A DNA stretch of 64,000 nt from Tethya wilhelma (GCA_964030475.1 CAXIPT010000006.1:2040817-2104816), one strand, 5' to 3'; counted from the stretch's first letter, positions 24,081 through 36,667 are shown. The notes: generated by a model from the letters alone, not told the origin. Made by a program: numbers and translations.

Positions 24081-25996
24081 TCAGGTGTGACCTTTGACAC
24101 TGGTGGCATATCCATCAAGCCCTCTCCTAACATGGGACTAATGAAAGGAGATATGGGCGGAGCTGCTTGTGTGGTTTCCACGGTGATGGCGATAGCTCAG
24201 CTGGAATGTCCAACGAGTGTCATCGGTCTTGTTCCTCTCTGTGAGAACATGCCTGCAGGCAACGCTGTGAAACCGGGTGATGTGGTCACAGCAAAGAACG
24301 GGAAAACCATTGAGGTAAAGAGGAGATACAACTATTGCAGTGTATACAGCTCATGTGGATCAAAGTTTAGTTGCTTGTTTGTAAATCCGCTATTTATTTT
24401 GCTTTGATTTTTGTTTTTACTCAGTTTTGTAGTCATTCTGATGAGTTTGCACCAGGAATGAAAAACTGTGATTTTTTAAGCTAATAATATTGGGAGGCTT
24501 GCTGATGCAACTATTGCGGCAACAGTGAAAATTTGGTTAAATTCTTATAGTAGTAAACAACAGTATTGTAAGTGCAAATCTTTACTTCAATGTAACAAAT
24601 ACAAACTATTATGAGTTGGTTTCTAAAGTATTTGTTGCATTAAATTGCTATTGGTCAAGCAACTAAACTTGGATCTGCATGAGCTAAACACTGTACAATA
24701 TTATGGTAAAGGGTCATCAATAGAATAAATCAGTATAACACACACACACACACACACACACATAGGTTGATAACACAGATGCTGAAGGTCGACTCTTGCT
24801 AGCAGACACTCTCTGCTATGCTCACTCCTTCCACCCCCACACCATCATTGACCTAGCTACCCTCACTGGCGCCATCGATGTGGCTCTAGGAAGTGGAGCT
24901 GCAGCTGTCTTCTCCAGTTCTACATCTCTATGGAAACAACTGCACAAAGTTGGTACCATAATTATTATTAATAGCTCTAAATATCATGGCACAATATTTT
25001 CGTGAATTTGCCATTGCACCGAAATTGCCTCTATAATTATATGAAACTTTAGAAAACTGCATGACATTGTATATTGGTAGTACAATTTCAAAGATCATGA
25101 TTCAGTTTTAAAGAATAAAGACAGACTTTTTTGCAAACTTTTTGGGCCAAGAAAATTTGTGGAGCTATATATTGTCAGTATCAGTGTATTGATTGTGTTA
25201 TTGTTACTAGATCTCCACACACACACACATAAACAAACACACAAGTCATAGCCTCGTTCCTAGGCTTCTCCTTCGCGAATATTTTTTGCATGTGTTCATA
25301 GAATAAATAAATATTATCATCATTGAAAAGCCATTCTGGTGACATTGTGCTTGTTGTGGTCACACATACCTTCAGGCAGGTCATGTGACTGGTGATCGTC
25401 TCTGGAGGATGCCTCTCTATAAACAATATCGTGAACAGATCAAATCACGAGTGGCCGATATCAACAATATTGGAACGAGAGGAAGGTGGGTGTGGCTTAA
25501 TAGGAAGGGGGAGGGGCTTTGTGGATAGTGGAAAGTTCGACGTGAATCTTTGATATTTTACAGGTCTGCAGGAGCTTGCACAGCAGCTGCTTTCTTGAAG
25601 GTGAGGGAGGGAGAGAGAGAGAGAGAGAGAGAGAGAACACACAATCATACACACACACAGGAGTTTGTTGAGGTGGATAACTGGGCACATCTTGACATCG
25701 CTGGAGTGATGGAGAGTCACGGAGAATTACCATATTTGGATAGAGGCATGTCAGGTATAATATCCATTGAATTATAAGTACATTAATTGTAGCACACCAG
25801 CTTGATAATGCAAACCATCCATGCATGCATGGAGCCAGCTGGCCATAGATATCACAATGCATAGAATCTGATTATACAGTTTATAATTAAAAATTATTGT
25901 TATAATTAATTTTGACAATAATTATTCATAATTTCAGGGAGACCTACTAGGACATTGGTTCAGTTCTTAGAAGATCTAGTCAAGACCTCAAATTAA
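14334..25996 (+). CDS. Leucyl aminopeptidase (peptidase family M17), complete, with duplicated exon 5
   Basis: Exons 14334-14507, 14694-14833, 15152-15390, 15637-15925, then 23328-23476 or 23675-23823, 24085-24314, 24766-24948, 25376-25485, 25564-25600, 25661-25754, 25938-25996. With one version of exon 5 the frame is open for 567 residues. The N-terminus looks like a mitochondrial presequence. The M17 domain includes [16 protein letters not shown], the metal-binding [15 protein letters not shown] (Lys and Asp ligands), KGDMGGAA, and NTDAEGRL at about residue 410 with the Asp/Glu zinc ligands and catalytic Arg. The enzyme cleaves N-terminal residues from peptides, normally as a hexamer with two metal ions. 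All signature residues are present, so activity is expected. Intron 4 is 7.4 kb and contains a complete gene on the other strand. Most other introns are short and several are rich in CA or GA. Confidence 0.9.
14880..15142. mobile_element. piggyBac-like MITE, LAP intron 2 (copy b)
   Basis: Equivalent of the element at 5141-5377. TTAA at both edges, arms diverged (TTTAAAGAACTGTG and GTAGTTCCTTTAA). Confidence 0.6.
16121..16623. mobile_element. pogo/Tigger-like non-autonomous element in LAP intron 4
   Basis: The left end CAGTAGATTTTCCGAATTGC and the complement of the right end (TAGTAGACTCTTCATTAACT) are related inverted termini. Both are followed inward by GGGACACAG-type strings and GCGGACA. 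A TA precedes the left end. This pattern of purine/pyrimidine termini with TA target is typical of pogo/Tigger relatives. No transposase is present in the 500 bp. Confidence 0.5.
17009..21544 (-). CDS. Large beta-helix repeat, cysteine-rich, multipass membrane protein, intronless, nested in LAP intron
   Basis: A single uninterrupted frame of 1511 codons. The start may be residue 1 or Met4. Either gives a signal peptide (about 4-23). Residues 200-560 contain roughly fifteen imperfect repeats of about 21-24 residues built on GGAIxT..GSISIHxSxFSxNTA, the pattern of right-handed parallel beta-helix (Pmp/pectate-lyase-like) proteins. Weaker repeats continue to about 730. Residues 880-1012 are cysteine-rich, including [21 protein letters not shown] just before the membrane region. 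About eight hydrophobic segments lie between 1016 and 1360. A charged cytoplasmic tail of 150 residues follows, with EREREE and Pro/Ser-rich stretches. Many N-glycosylation sites. It is a cell-surface protein of unknown ligand. The membrane part resembles TRP-like or receptor-type multipass modules only in general shape. The intronless structure, opposite orientation and location inside a host intron suggest insertion of a retrocopy or a family of intronless genes. Confidence 0.82.
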   Translation of the reverse strand: MTEMATHQLAILLTAVVASLVSAQTYHIVPDHTSCPTETTPTGSGSLSVTPTNHTLLDEDTTYCLTLTQYAQSPATAIDSNITLIFEPGHHTLNSRLQIQNVSNLVLRVAPTNFFPSLVAMVTCTDSSGFDFATISEVSVSGLEFSGCRENSVRSVDQLRMEDCRFQDGHGMKLRNVRSAAFETSSFISLTALGEALDSRFVLSGGAIVAISSDINVTKCLFEGNSAVDGRYVNSGAIVTDSGSISIHDSNFSRNTASESGFSGAIWSATGSIRVYGSNFSRNRGRVFGTWSGNISINGSEFSNNTAGYGGAIETVSGSIRIHGSDFSSNTADNDGGAIWTDRGSISIHGSDFSSNTAFYGGGAIWTNNGSISIHESDFSNNTADNSGAIGTASGIIRVYDSKFNSNTHSAIGTWSGNISIYDSDFSNNTSEWSGGAISAHSGGISIHCSNFSSNTAVRFNGGAIWINTGSISIHKSNFSNNTAGSDGGVLMTDSGSICINGSVFIRNTANRGGALYLGSIYSFSVNEIKNSIFKHNNAFYGGGAIYVQSRTISLNGLLQITNNTALSGGGIYTDSSELNFEGKNMISMNVGRNKGGGICGTGTLTSTTIQLTGGQLEFIENRAEEGGGIYLESDSKFHLIKSVPECSSVHYSPYCMKQSMSSLRLNFTNNSAEYGGALYISDDTSEMTECFFQDLASHNVSYPDLIVQNTFFANNSASISGPSIFGGLLDRCTVSPRAQVFNKYQNTYINGTSYVTQITNLRTNAILQSEISSEPVRVCLCTNNQPDCDSPSITHTFQRTSQLSQSFNVSVIAVDQVRNPVPASVRALSSYPIGLAEEQETWNTTSKCTDLNFTISFSRDSENFTLALDHDNQELINIYLLFIPCTCPIGFIANLMEFTCICECDPCLSDYITGCSVSNSSVKRSNNFWISYINESNHDLVGYQNQTECPYLTYPHCPFDYCHPSSSPVWINFNTPNGSDAQCAFNRSGKLCGSCKDGFSLSFGSSRCLSCPNNWLALLIVFAIAGVALVAFLLIFNLTVAVGTINGLVFYANILTTNRAIFLPFQSPNFFTIFIAWLNLDFGFVTCFFDGMDGYVKEWLQLAFPIYIIFLVTMVIIGCEYSTTIARLFTGTNPVATLATLILLSYAKSLRVIIAAFSPATLEYPDGSQEIVWLIDANVHFLKGKHIPLFLVALLILLVGIVYTSLLFSYQWLLRCPNRMVKLIKNARFYPFMDAYLAPYNIKHRYWTGLLLLIRAFLYVVAALNVSGDPGNSLLAIFCTLICLQIVKNFLYDKVYKSWLLDVLNFSFIINLIFFSFGSLQIQKTGVGNQESLAYTSTSIAFITFLAVLTYHTYAFALKKKIRTKLNSFILKMKLQLTKQEPTVPEIILVHNPVVTYSVVDPPTQEQLLEKMEKATTAAVAEREREEAAILQPEPEQTSDKKNSPSKQISDSVKGLSGMEKDELEPSHNIKLDPTPLALSDIPLDPYIRDSDETGMERETEINDFIEVAD
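21770..21982. mobile_element. MITE, GGCTATAC-terminated family (copy 1)
   Basis: Inverted ends AGAGCTGGAAATATTAACGG and CGTCAATATTTCCGGCTATA, with a TTTGACGATTT interior. The same ends and interior occur at 35749-35970. Confidence 0.6.
22575..22663 (-). other. tRNA-Leu/Ser-like pseudogene or tRNA-derived repeat
   Basis: Read on the minus strand: a D-arm-like GTGGCC segment, a variable-arm-like hairpin (CCCAACCCTTGGG), a B box GGTTCGAGTCC and a 3' end GTGCCA. The 5' acceptor strand does not pair with the 3' strand and the T stem has a mismatch, so a functional tRNA is unlikely. Confidence 0.4.
23130..23824. repeat. Tandem duplication of a 350-bp intron-exon unit (LAP exon 5)
   Basis: Two units, about 23130-23476 and 23495-23823, share the intron sequence (AAATTCAAAGCTCAGTCCTG, CATTTCATGGCCAGAGTA) and a 149-bp exon. 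The exons differ at few positions, including a Ser/Thr change before VLVGKG. Each exon enters in phase 2 and leaves in phase 1, so joining both would break the frame. Only one can be used per transcript. Confidence 0.85.
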
Positions 25997-26847
25997 CAAG
26001 TAACTATAATACCATAGATCGGGAAATTTTTACTTGTTCAATTTTTCGGCACTTGGGACTGATTCTGGTTAAGTTCGCCATACGTTTTAGATTTTCGTGC
26101 GTTGTATTTTCACTACTTGCATGCGTATGTGGCAAAAAATTTTTAAACAGTGAAAATTTTCCGATCATGTGCATGCATGAAACACAAATGTCATTCTTAA
26201 TATAAGATCCGGAAAATTTGATTTGCACGAGTCTGTGGCCGGATTCTAAATATTTAGAGTCTAAAACACGACCCGTATAGGATCTAAACAAATGGCTGTA
26301 TAATAATAATTATTATGATAATTATGTGCATATCACTTATATAGATTATTTTAATTATAAATTGGACTGCATGCTTGAGAATTTTCCAGATCTTACTGAT
26401 CGATGCGTGTACATGTGTTAATTAATTGACAATTTTTATTAATTGATTATTAATAAATTATTAATTGACAATTAAACAAAGCCTATATGTCTGCATAGAT
26501 ATTGACACATATGTCATAATATTGAGCTATAATTGGCCAAAATTTAATATTTTTAAATAAAATTCTTTTATTGTTTTCTGGAAATAAAGCAAAAACTAAT
26601 AAGGTATATCATTATTATAATAATGACTGGGTATCAAAAACTTCACTAGCTATATATATAATTATAATATAATATTAATTTTACTGCACTGTGTATACGT
26701 AATAATAATAATTATAATAATATTATTATGCATGTATGTACAATAGTCTAGAATGTACAATAATGAAATACTTGGTGTTGGTGCTCTTAATAACTATTTA
26801 CAACTATGGGAAAGGTAATGACAGATTTTGTACAAAATAAAGTAATT
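25997..26847. other. Intergenic region between convergent LAP and PLC-beta genes
   Basis: Very AT-rich, with ATTATAAT runs from 26300 to 26740. No gene seen. The LAP and PLC-beta stop codons face each other across 851 bp. Confidence 0.5.
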
Positions 26848-27633
26848 TTAAAGTTCGGCGACTTTAGCTCCTTCGTGGTCAACAACAGCTCTTCTCCTAC
26901 CGTTAAGATCATCCAGTTCCTACGATCAAAAGAAAAATTAACTTTAATTTATTATTTGTGCATACATGCATGTGTTTAAAATTACTTTGATGCACAAAAT
27001 TGATAGCCTGCTTCCCATGGAGCCCCCTTCCTACCATACATGTAGGTTAGAGTCAACACACCCGATTTAAACCAAATTATCCAAGAAAGATTTCATAGTG
27101 AATCCTCCTTCAAGCCTATTATGCTCAAATTAGCATCTTGATGCAACAGTTGGATATATAACGGTTACTCTCTTTAAGTGTCCGCCTGGGATTTAACCTT
27201 AAAGGAATGTATCTGTCTCCAATGCACTACTGGGGATCGAGTCTGGGAACAAGCTAGGCTACGTACAGCTAGAATTGATTCTGAATGTGAAAGCGACAAG
27301 TTAAGAGTATAACTATTTCAATTGCACTTTCATTTATGTCACAATTAAGGTTGTAAAGTCTGGGCATAATAATTAAATTTTTATCATAGAAAAATGAGGG
27401 TCGTGTTGTGCTAGTTATGTATGTATTTACCTTGGCTTGGTTTTGTACAAGCTGGTCGATGACTTTCTTCTGTCTATCTTGAAGTGTGTTTACTTCAGCA
27501 GTGTGGATCCTTTCAAACTGAACAACGAAGGGAGAGAGAGGAAAACAATAAATCAACAATCCATGTTTAAATCTTCACACCCACACACATGCACACCCAC
27601 CCACACCCACACCCACACCCACACCCACCCACA

Positions 27634-27670
<37 letters not shown>

Positions 27671-28577
27671 CTTCACCTCATTCCTAGCCTTCTTCCCCAG
27701 CTGTATGGTCTTATCTTCAATCTCCGCCATCGACTGCTTGCGATCTATCCCCCCTCCCACGGCAGCTCCTGACATCCTCTGACGAAAGCTCTTCATCTCT
27801 TCAGTCAACTCCAAACTCACTGTCTTGATATCACTACATGTGTCAAATAGTGGGTGCATCCAATTAAAGTTGTTGGCAAGGAGTCACATGTACATGTGAT
27901 CAAACTCATACACATACATCAGATTTAGAGAAACAACAATACAAGTAACCAAGTTGACAATTAAGTCTACATTGTTACAATAATTGACTGCATTCTAGTC
28001 ATGTGACTAGCTAGTATACAGTGATCTTGTAATCACAGTGTGTCTTGCTGAGCTGGCAAGCGAGTGCACGTATGTGATCAACTCTCATTGTGAAGTATTG
28101 TGGTCACATGATTGGAATGTAATTAACAAACTTGCAGCTCAGCAAAGGCGCACTCTTGTGTCGCACCTCCTCTGAAGCAATTACATGTGCTCAATCAATC
28201 ATGCGTGCAAGCTCATAATTATGATCTAGCAATGAATGATGTGAGCTCATATGATCCTGCAATCAACTAGAATTCAAAACATACGTTTTGTGTAGTTTTG
28301 CTGTCAGTTCTTTCATCTGTGACTTGTGGGCCGACTCAATCAACATCCTCTTCTTCTCGTATCTCTCAGCCGATGCCTTCTTGTCGAAGTCGATCAATTC
28401 CAGTTGCTGCTTCTGTTCGAGGTCTTTCATGGAAGTTTCAGGAACACCCGATTTGGGTTTGGCAATCTTTTCACGAAGTTTTTTTATGTCCTGTAGTTTG
28501 AACAAATCATGAATTTTGCTAAAAATTATTGCGATCTTGTTATAGCTAGCTAACAGTGGAATACAGTGTGTGTGTGC

Positions 28578-28625
<48 letters not shown>

Positions 28626-30061
28626 NTGTGTGTGCACATGTGTGTGCATAGGAAACATCAAAATAGCTTAAACCTTTTCATGTTTCTTTGTCAGCGACTC
28701 TCTTTGCTTCGACAGTTTCTGATTCAGCTTCTTCAAATCCTATGGAACACAATTATAGACATGCAACATTTAGTACGATCATCAATTTTTGTGTGTCAGT
28801 TTTTTCTGTTTGTGTGTGTCATGCAAGTTCACTGAAGGTACTGTAACCCTAAGCAAAAGTACGCTATTTTTCCATCTGCATGGCTGCCAGAAATGAAATA
28901 ATGAGATTCAGGCAATACATTTCTAATGGGACAAAATAGCTAACTTTTGATTGGTAAGGCGTACGAAGCTGGAAAAGCAATCAAAAGAACGGGGAGAGCG
29001 AGCGCTTTCCAATGGTGCTTGAAATTTCAAAATCGGTTGGATAATAAAAAAGTTATTCAATTTTTTTCCTAGCAACATTCTCAAACCAGATGAACATTAG
29101 GACATGTATGTATGCAGACTAACACTATGGTCGGCAATGCCCTTGGACTCCTGATCTACGGCCTCAGGTGCTCCTCTCTGTTTGGCTTTGTCGAGACAGG
29201 GTAGAGTGTCAGCGAAGGAGTGTGGAAGAAGGGTAGCAGTGGCTGCCTTCTCTTTGGAAGGGAGATTTTGAGCGGAATCTGTGTGTGTGTGTGTGTGTGG
29301 ACTAAATTGAAAGGACATAATTTCAGGCTAGGGAGGTTGCTAAAAGCTGGGATTTGCACCATTTTGATCTGCACAAAAAAATTTTTCAAATGTGTAGTTA
29401 TATTGACCTGAAAAATGGCTAATCGCGTCAAAAAATCCCATTTGACCAAAGGCTATAATATAAAATCCATGGGTTTTGATAATCTTGGTCAAAATTTAAA
29501 TGTTGCAGTAAACCATATCATTCAAAAGATCTCTTCACACTGATCACAATGGTACCAATCCCAGCTCAATACGACCTTTCTAGACCGAGATATTCTTGAA
29601 AAAATGTTGAGAACCTAAAACCACCATACATGCAGTGATAAGAATTAAGCTAACAACCAAACAACATACCAGTGTTCTCTCCAGGCCTTTTTGGCATAGG
29701 GGCCCCCTATGCCTTTTGATATTTGCTTTGATGTGGTAATGGGTTTGGCCAAAATCTTCTGAAGAAACCACAAACCACACCCTACCCCTATGCCTTGCAG
29801 AATTTCTAGGGAGAACACTGCATACATGTAGCCCAGAAACAGTCTATTATTAATTCATTTACAGCACCTCTTGATGGTAGCTGGGCAGGCACTGGCAAGC
29901 CAAACATATCTTTCACTTGATCTGGTTTAGGAGACGGAGCAGGACTGGGAGACTTTGGCTTGGTTTCATCGGTGACCGATAGTTTTGAAGCTTCAGTTGC
30001 GATGCCACTGTCGACAGATTCACCAGCTTGGATGCTACGGAATTTTTTCTCATCTTCATCC

Positions 30062-30103
<42 letters not shown>

Positions 30104-32921
30104 CGTGACGTGTGACAGTCCGTTAAAAACAACCTACCAGTCCGACTTCCATTTCTTTCAGAGCTTGTGTGGCAAAACTGATTGGATCCATCAACATGGC
30201 TACGATATCTATGGCAACAGAGAACACACACAGTCACATTTGTATTAATATCGAGCTAGCACAAAATGTTGCGACAAATTCAGTACTTCTGTAGATCTAA
30301 TATCCATACATTAAGTTTAAACATGCATACACATGTATACATATATGTCTACTGTATCAGGAAGAACATACTAGTCATGTATTTGGGTCATGACATAGCA
30401 CGTAGGCCTTGAGATCTAGTTTAGAATTCAACTATAGTGTCTATTGAATAGTAGTATTACTATTCTCTGCATGCTCCAATGCCAGTGATTTCTACTAGCT
30501 CAGTGGTAAGAGCATGAATTCAACCTGGGTTCAAATTCCAGAGCTCTTTATCTCAAGATTTTTCCAATGAACTTTCATGCCAACCCATGTAACATGCATA
30601 CCAGCACATGCACATGCATGCTAAAACATATACACACATGTAACATGCATGCCAACACATGTAACATGCATGTCAACACATGTAACATGCATGTACCTTC
30701 CATCTCGTCCGGTACCCAGTCCTCCACAGTGATCCTCACGAAGAGCATTGCCAGAGGGAGGGGTGCTCCGTACTTGTCCCTGAGGCTGATGTGACGGAAG
30801 CCGGGGCGAATAGCGTTCACGGGGAACGCCCTCTGGCCAATCAGCTCTTTGTCCTCGTCAAAGACGGCCACTCGGAGAAGAGCCAACTCAGGGAGAAGGA
30901 TCTGAGGGGGGCGTGGCAATGGTAGATGATGTAATCATTATTACATACCAAAGCTCCGAATTTTTGTGAAATTTGTGATTTGACAGTATATTATCACGAA
31001 AGTTAGAAAACCGTTTATAATTTCAGAGATCATGATTCACGAAAATTAGTTTGAAAACAGCAAAGATAGACTTTTTATTCATCCATGAATCTTTTGTACG
31101 ATGAAAATTTGGAGCTACACGGTAATGGTCAAATTAATTTAAGATTGTACCTATAGCTAGAGCTGACTAGCACAATGTAATCATTTTATAAATTAGAGAC
31201 ATACTCTCTTAATTAGGTGATGTAATCATCCTGGGATTTACCCTAAACTTCCCATCTTAATGAGATGATGTAATCATCTAGGGACTTACCCTCTTGAAGA
31301 CAAATTTCCCATCTGTCCAGTGGCAGTGAGGGGCTGGTTGTTTCCTTGTGAAGAAGCGATGTTTGACAGTGTCAGCGGGAAGACCGTACAGCTCAGTTTC
31401 AACGTAACAGCTGGTCCTTTTATCGGTGAGGAAATAGCCCGAGATGAACTGTGAGGGTGTGAAGGTGAAAGGGTATGTGTGAGGGTGTGAGGGTGTGTGG
31501 GTATGAGGATGTGAAGATGTGAGGGTGTGAAAGTGTAAAGGTATAAGGGTGTGAGGGTGTGTGCTATGTATACTATACACTGTATATAACTTGAGTTATA
31601 ACTTCATGTGTGTGTATACATCAAACATACTTCATACTAATTTTTTCACACAAAAGTTAAACCTGATTTCATGAACGTTTCAAATCGATTAATTCATTAA
31701 TTCTTCTACAAATTAACCCCTTATCTACTCTACCTGTATGGATAGTTTAGCCGGGACAATGTCCTCCAGTTTGCTCTGCACAAAGGGGTTAAATATTCCC
31801 CCTCCGAGACCCGTCCTCTCTCTGTTCATGACCCACGGCTTCAGCAACCATCCTGTGGCTCCGTTGAACTCAAACTTAGCAGTGTTCAACTGCATTGGAA
31901 TATCTGTAGCATTGAAAAGCATTGAAAAGCATTGAAAAGCATTCTAGCATAATTTTATTGCAGTATATGTAGCAAAATTTATCAATAAGTTTTAAGCATC
32001 ACTTTAAATTTTGCCAAATTTTAGCCTAGACAAATTTTCCCACATGACTTATGATAGCGAATGATCATAATACCTGGGGTCTGGTAGTTCAAAGCAACCA
32101 TTTGGATGCCAGCATTCCAAAAAATCTATATACAAAGAAAGAGCATGCAATTGCAACAAAATTCAGTAAACATTCCATTATGTATTTTTTGAGAAATCAC
32201 GAAAACCATTTCATAAAGTTAATAAAGCATGCCTGCATGGTATGAGGTGATTAATGATGACATCATACTTACCACGGGGAGGTAATTAGAGGAGCTTACT
32301 CTCGAGCCCTGAGGGTAAACACGACTGAACTGCCTCATGTTATACTTGACAAAGTCCTTTGGCTGTGTCTTGATGAAATTCATGGCCTTTTCCTCCACAA
32401 AGGAAGACATGTAGAAGCTGCAGTTTACCTCTGGAGAAAACAACAACAAAACAAACAAGTAAACGAACAAGTAAACAAAAGTAAACAAAAACAAAATTAG
32501 TAAACAAACAGTTAAACAACAACTTCAATGTATCTATTAATTCTCATCAAACTATTACATTACTTCTTCACTAAATTTTTCTCTCCACCTTCAAGATTCT
32601 AGAAACTTTGCACTTTACATCACAACACGAACGAAAACTATAGCTTCAAAACCACTGTATCTAGAAATGGAAACCACTTATTTATGCTAGTTTTCATAAG
32701 TTTATAAATGCAATTTGACTAGCTTTCAGAGTGCCAGTGTGGAATCTTTCAATCTCAATCTACTTCCCAACTCAAGTAAAGTTAGGTTTCTAAAATTTTG
32801 ATATGTTGACTAACTTTCAGCAGCATTGAAGCCCTCAAAAGGCACGCTAGTGCAGTAGTTGAGGATGTCAGCATATGGTCCTGTTACGTAGGTCTCACTG
32901 GATCTATGGATGAGAGCCACC

Positions 32922-32960
<39 letters not shown>

Positions 32961-33020
32961 TGAGGATGTCAGCATATGGTCCTGTTACGTATGTCTCACT
33001 GGATCTATGGATGAGAGCCA

Positions 33021-33078
<58 letters not shown>

Positions 33079-34620
33079 ACATTTATGAACATAGAACGAG
33101 AAAAGAAAACATAACAAAACAAAACAAAAAATAAGAAAAAAGAATTCAACTTTCACAACTCACATCAATCTTTGTGATGTCCCCTTCAGTAGCTGAGCCT
33201 CTCTTTTGAAGAAGGAGGTCAAGATTAGCCTGACTCTGTTAGTTTAATGGAAAGAGAACAAAAATTTTAAAAAGCTTACAGTAAAAGGAAAAAAAACAAA
33301 AAAAAAACACAAAAAGAATGTCAAAGACTTTGCAAGCAAAAGACAAGCAAAACATAGAGTTGGTTTAAAACTTACGTCAGCATCTTCAGATGCGGTATTT
33401 GAAAGTGCATCACTACTCTCGTTCCCATTCTTGGAACTGGAATCATCCTTGGTGGTCATCGTCAGTCCACTATCATTAGCAGAGATATCCCCCTTGGGTG
33501 TGGACGGAGGTTCATTATCAGCTTTTGGGGTACTCGGCGTCCCTGCGTCATTTTCCTCTTTCTTTGCTTCCTCCCTTGGAGGCGTGTCTTCTTTTCCAGT
33601 GGGTGTGGCCTTCCTGTCTTGAGCGGAAGCTGCAAGAGCTTGTTCGCAAATTTCCGACGCTTCTGAATCTTCAGACTTGACATCAGGTTCTGAATATGAT
33701 TATACGAAAGTCAATATTGAAATACTTAATAGTTAACAGTTAACAGTTCATAGTTAAAAGTAAACAGCTAATACTGAACTGTCAACTGTATGTAGGCAAA
33801 TTTCTGTCCAAAATCTCCTACCTTGTTCCTTTCCTCCCTCGGCCTGCTCCTCCGGGATCTCACTCAGCGACCCAGGGACGTGCATCCCTGTACGAGGGAG
33901 GGTCCCAAACTGGGAGTCCTTTGACCTTTTGACCTTGTCCTTGATCAGAATCTTTCCCTTGAGTTGTTCAGGCGCTGGGAGGGGCTTGCCTGGAGTGAGC
34001 TGAAGAGAGAAAAGAAAGGTTAAAAAAAATTTCCACGTATATTATATAGACATACATGTAACTTTACACCTTAAAATTTTTCACAGTCATGCACATGGCT
34101 TAAATGTGTGCAAGTATGAGAAACTGTGTTAAGGTTATAAAAAGTCTAGCTGTTCATATGCATCTAATCTCAGCAAATAAAACAGTAACAATAGAAATAT
34201 TGAAATCTGTTGATCTAAAAAGTCAAGTTAGAGAATAATATAACGTTACATTCAGGGTAACATGTGAATTGACCATCTTACAGTTTTTACGTGCATGCCG
34301 TTAAATTTGAGTAAAATTTGAGAGAAAGATACTTACTGGAAACTCATCCAAAGGGGTTGAGAGTAGTTTATCACCGAATGTAACTTTGAAGATGCTCGCC
34401 ATGCGCTGCATCAGAGCTGGTTTGTTTCTGCAGTGATTCTCAATGGAGAGAATGACTGGATACTCACTGGTGACGAAGGCAAACTCATTGATGGTCTCTA
34501 CCACTTCCTGTGGTTTTAAAGAAAGGTGTAAAGATGAACAACAGCATTTTTAGGTTTATTTACAGGTATAACATTATGTGTATGATAGTAGCAAAAGCAT
34601 AAATACGAAGTCACAATTGA

Positions 34621-34686
<66 letters not shown>

Positions 34687-36667
34687 GGTGCCACCGTGTG
34701 TAATGATGATGTCATCATTCTCTGGCCAACAGTCCAGCTCCACACACCTACAACCCAGTAGGAGAGCCTGGGCATACATCTCTGTCGTTGAGGCCGAGCG
34801 TAACTGATGACCTGTGGATGATTTGGTTTTGAAAGTGAAATCAATGAAAATGAAAAATATATATAGAAGAAAGAGGCGGTTTAAGCTCTCAACACATATC
34901 AAGAATATCTTGGTTTAGGAAGGTTGTATGAAGATAGGACTAGCACCATTGTGATCAGTTTGAAAAGATCTTTCAAATGATGTGGTTTAGTTGAAAGATT
35001 AGAAAATGGCCATTTTTGTCAGAAAAAGAACTCGACCAAAAGCTATTTATAACAATTCATGATTTTCGATAATTTTGATCAAACTTTCAATTAACCATAT
35101 TATTTGAAAGATCTCTTAAAGCAGATCGCAATGGTATCAATCCCAGCTCAATACAACCTTCCTAGACTGAGATATAGTATGATAAAATAATTACATTGAA
35201 ACTAGTATATGATTTGTTTGCTGTCGAACCAAAGCCTTATATACACATGTATGTGATAGAATTAGCATTAAATTTGTTTTCAACTCACCAACGAGGTAGG
35301 TGTTGTGAGAGGAGTTGATGAAGTAGTGAGACATGGGCATGCTCATATCGTTGGTCTGGTTGAGATGCTCAATATCGAGGATATTGTTCTCATCGCTCGT
35401 CAGGTACTCCATCAGTCCCTTGGTGGTCATGCGATCTAAGTTGATAGAGAGGGAGAAAAAATTCAATAATATTACGCAGTATATAGTATATTAATGCGTG
35501 GAGAAAGTTTTTTTGTATATACATAAGCAAAAGCTATTGGAGCTAGCATATGTGTGTCTTTTTTTTTCTTCTTTTTTTCTTTGCATACAACTTCTTTTCT
35601 TATACAGTCCTCAGTGATTGTTAGTGCCAAAATGACCGAAAAATTTCTAACTATACAATCATGGAGTGTGATTCAAATCTTTATTTGACTCCAAAAGAGT
35701 CTCCTTGTTTATAAACTGAGCTTTTCATAATACCTCCTACCAATGGCTATACTGTATAGCTGGAAATATTGATGGAGATTTTAATTTGACGATTTGAGGG
35801 TCAAAGTCCAAATCATCAAATTTAAATCCGCTAATATTATATGGCCACTATGTATGCATATACTATGTGCAAATGGTCAATATTTAAATCTGTCAGTATT
35901 TTTATTTTACGTTCTGTGGAACAGATCGTCAAATTTTTTTGACGGTCAATATTACCGGCTATACAGTATACTCTCACTGACAGCTAGGACTGACCTTTGG
36001 ACCTTCCCTTCTCGTGTCGGCTGATCAGTTGCGATGCCTGTGTCTTGGAGACGTGTTTGTGAAGGATCTCGTTCAGCCGAGGGTCTCTCTGCTCCTCGTT
36101 GAGGAACTTGTGGAACTCATTAAGGGGAAGTGCTTGCTTCGCCTTGTGAGATTTGGTAGCTCTGAAGATCGAGGAATAAAATTAAATTTACCATGATGAT
36201 TCAGAAGAATACATTTACAATCTGAAACCGTATGTGTAAATGCATTAGAAACTAAACCAAATCAGCTACTGAGTATGTTAGAATCTTGGTCAGAATCCTT
36301 CTCAAAAATGAACTCAAATTGTAGTGAAATGTAAGCCTGAAATGTTCATGCTTTTCACTTTTTTTTTGGTAATAAAGAGAAAAAGGAAAAAAGGGTTTAG
36401 CTTGATACATGTACAGTAAATCAAGAGGGATTTAATAGTAGAGTTTAATCATAAAAGATTTCCTAATAGCGAATGTCAGAGTGGACTCAGAATAGCAACT
36501 GATCAACTCACAGACTGGCAAAGACAGCATCGAGGTCATCCACTCTGTTGTTGAGAACCTGGTCCATCATCTTTAGAAAGATCTCCTCATCAAAGTCCTC
36601 TACTTGAATATACTTCGTCTTACCATCAGGCTTTGAATGGAGAGACAGAATAGAAGTATATGTCACA

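Noticed and set aside
27575..27859. Long Cys-Val or Thr-His runs as protein, here and at other CA/TG tracts (for example 23580-23901, 61685-61916)
   Set aside because: Translations of dinucleotide repeats. Where they look attached to a real protein, that protein is an adjacent exon.
30487..30547. Functional tRNA gene
   Set aside because: A and B boxes are clear but there is no room for an anticodon arm and the acceptor stem does not pair.
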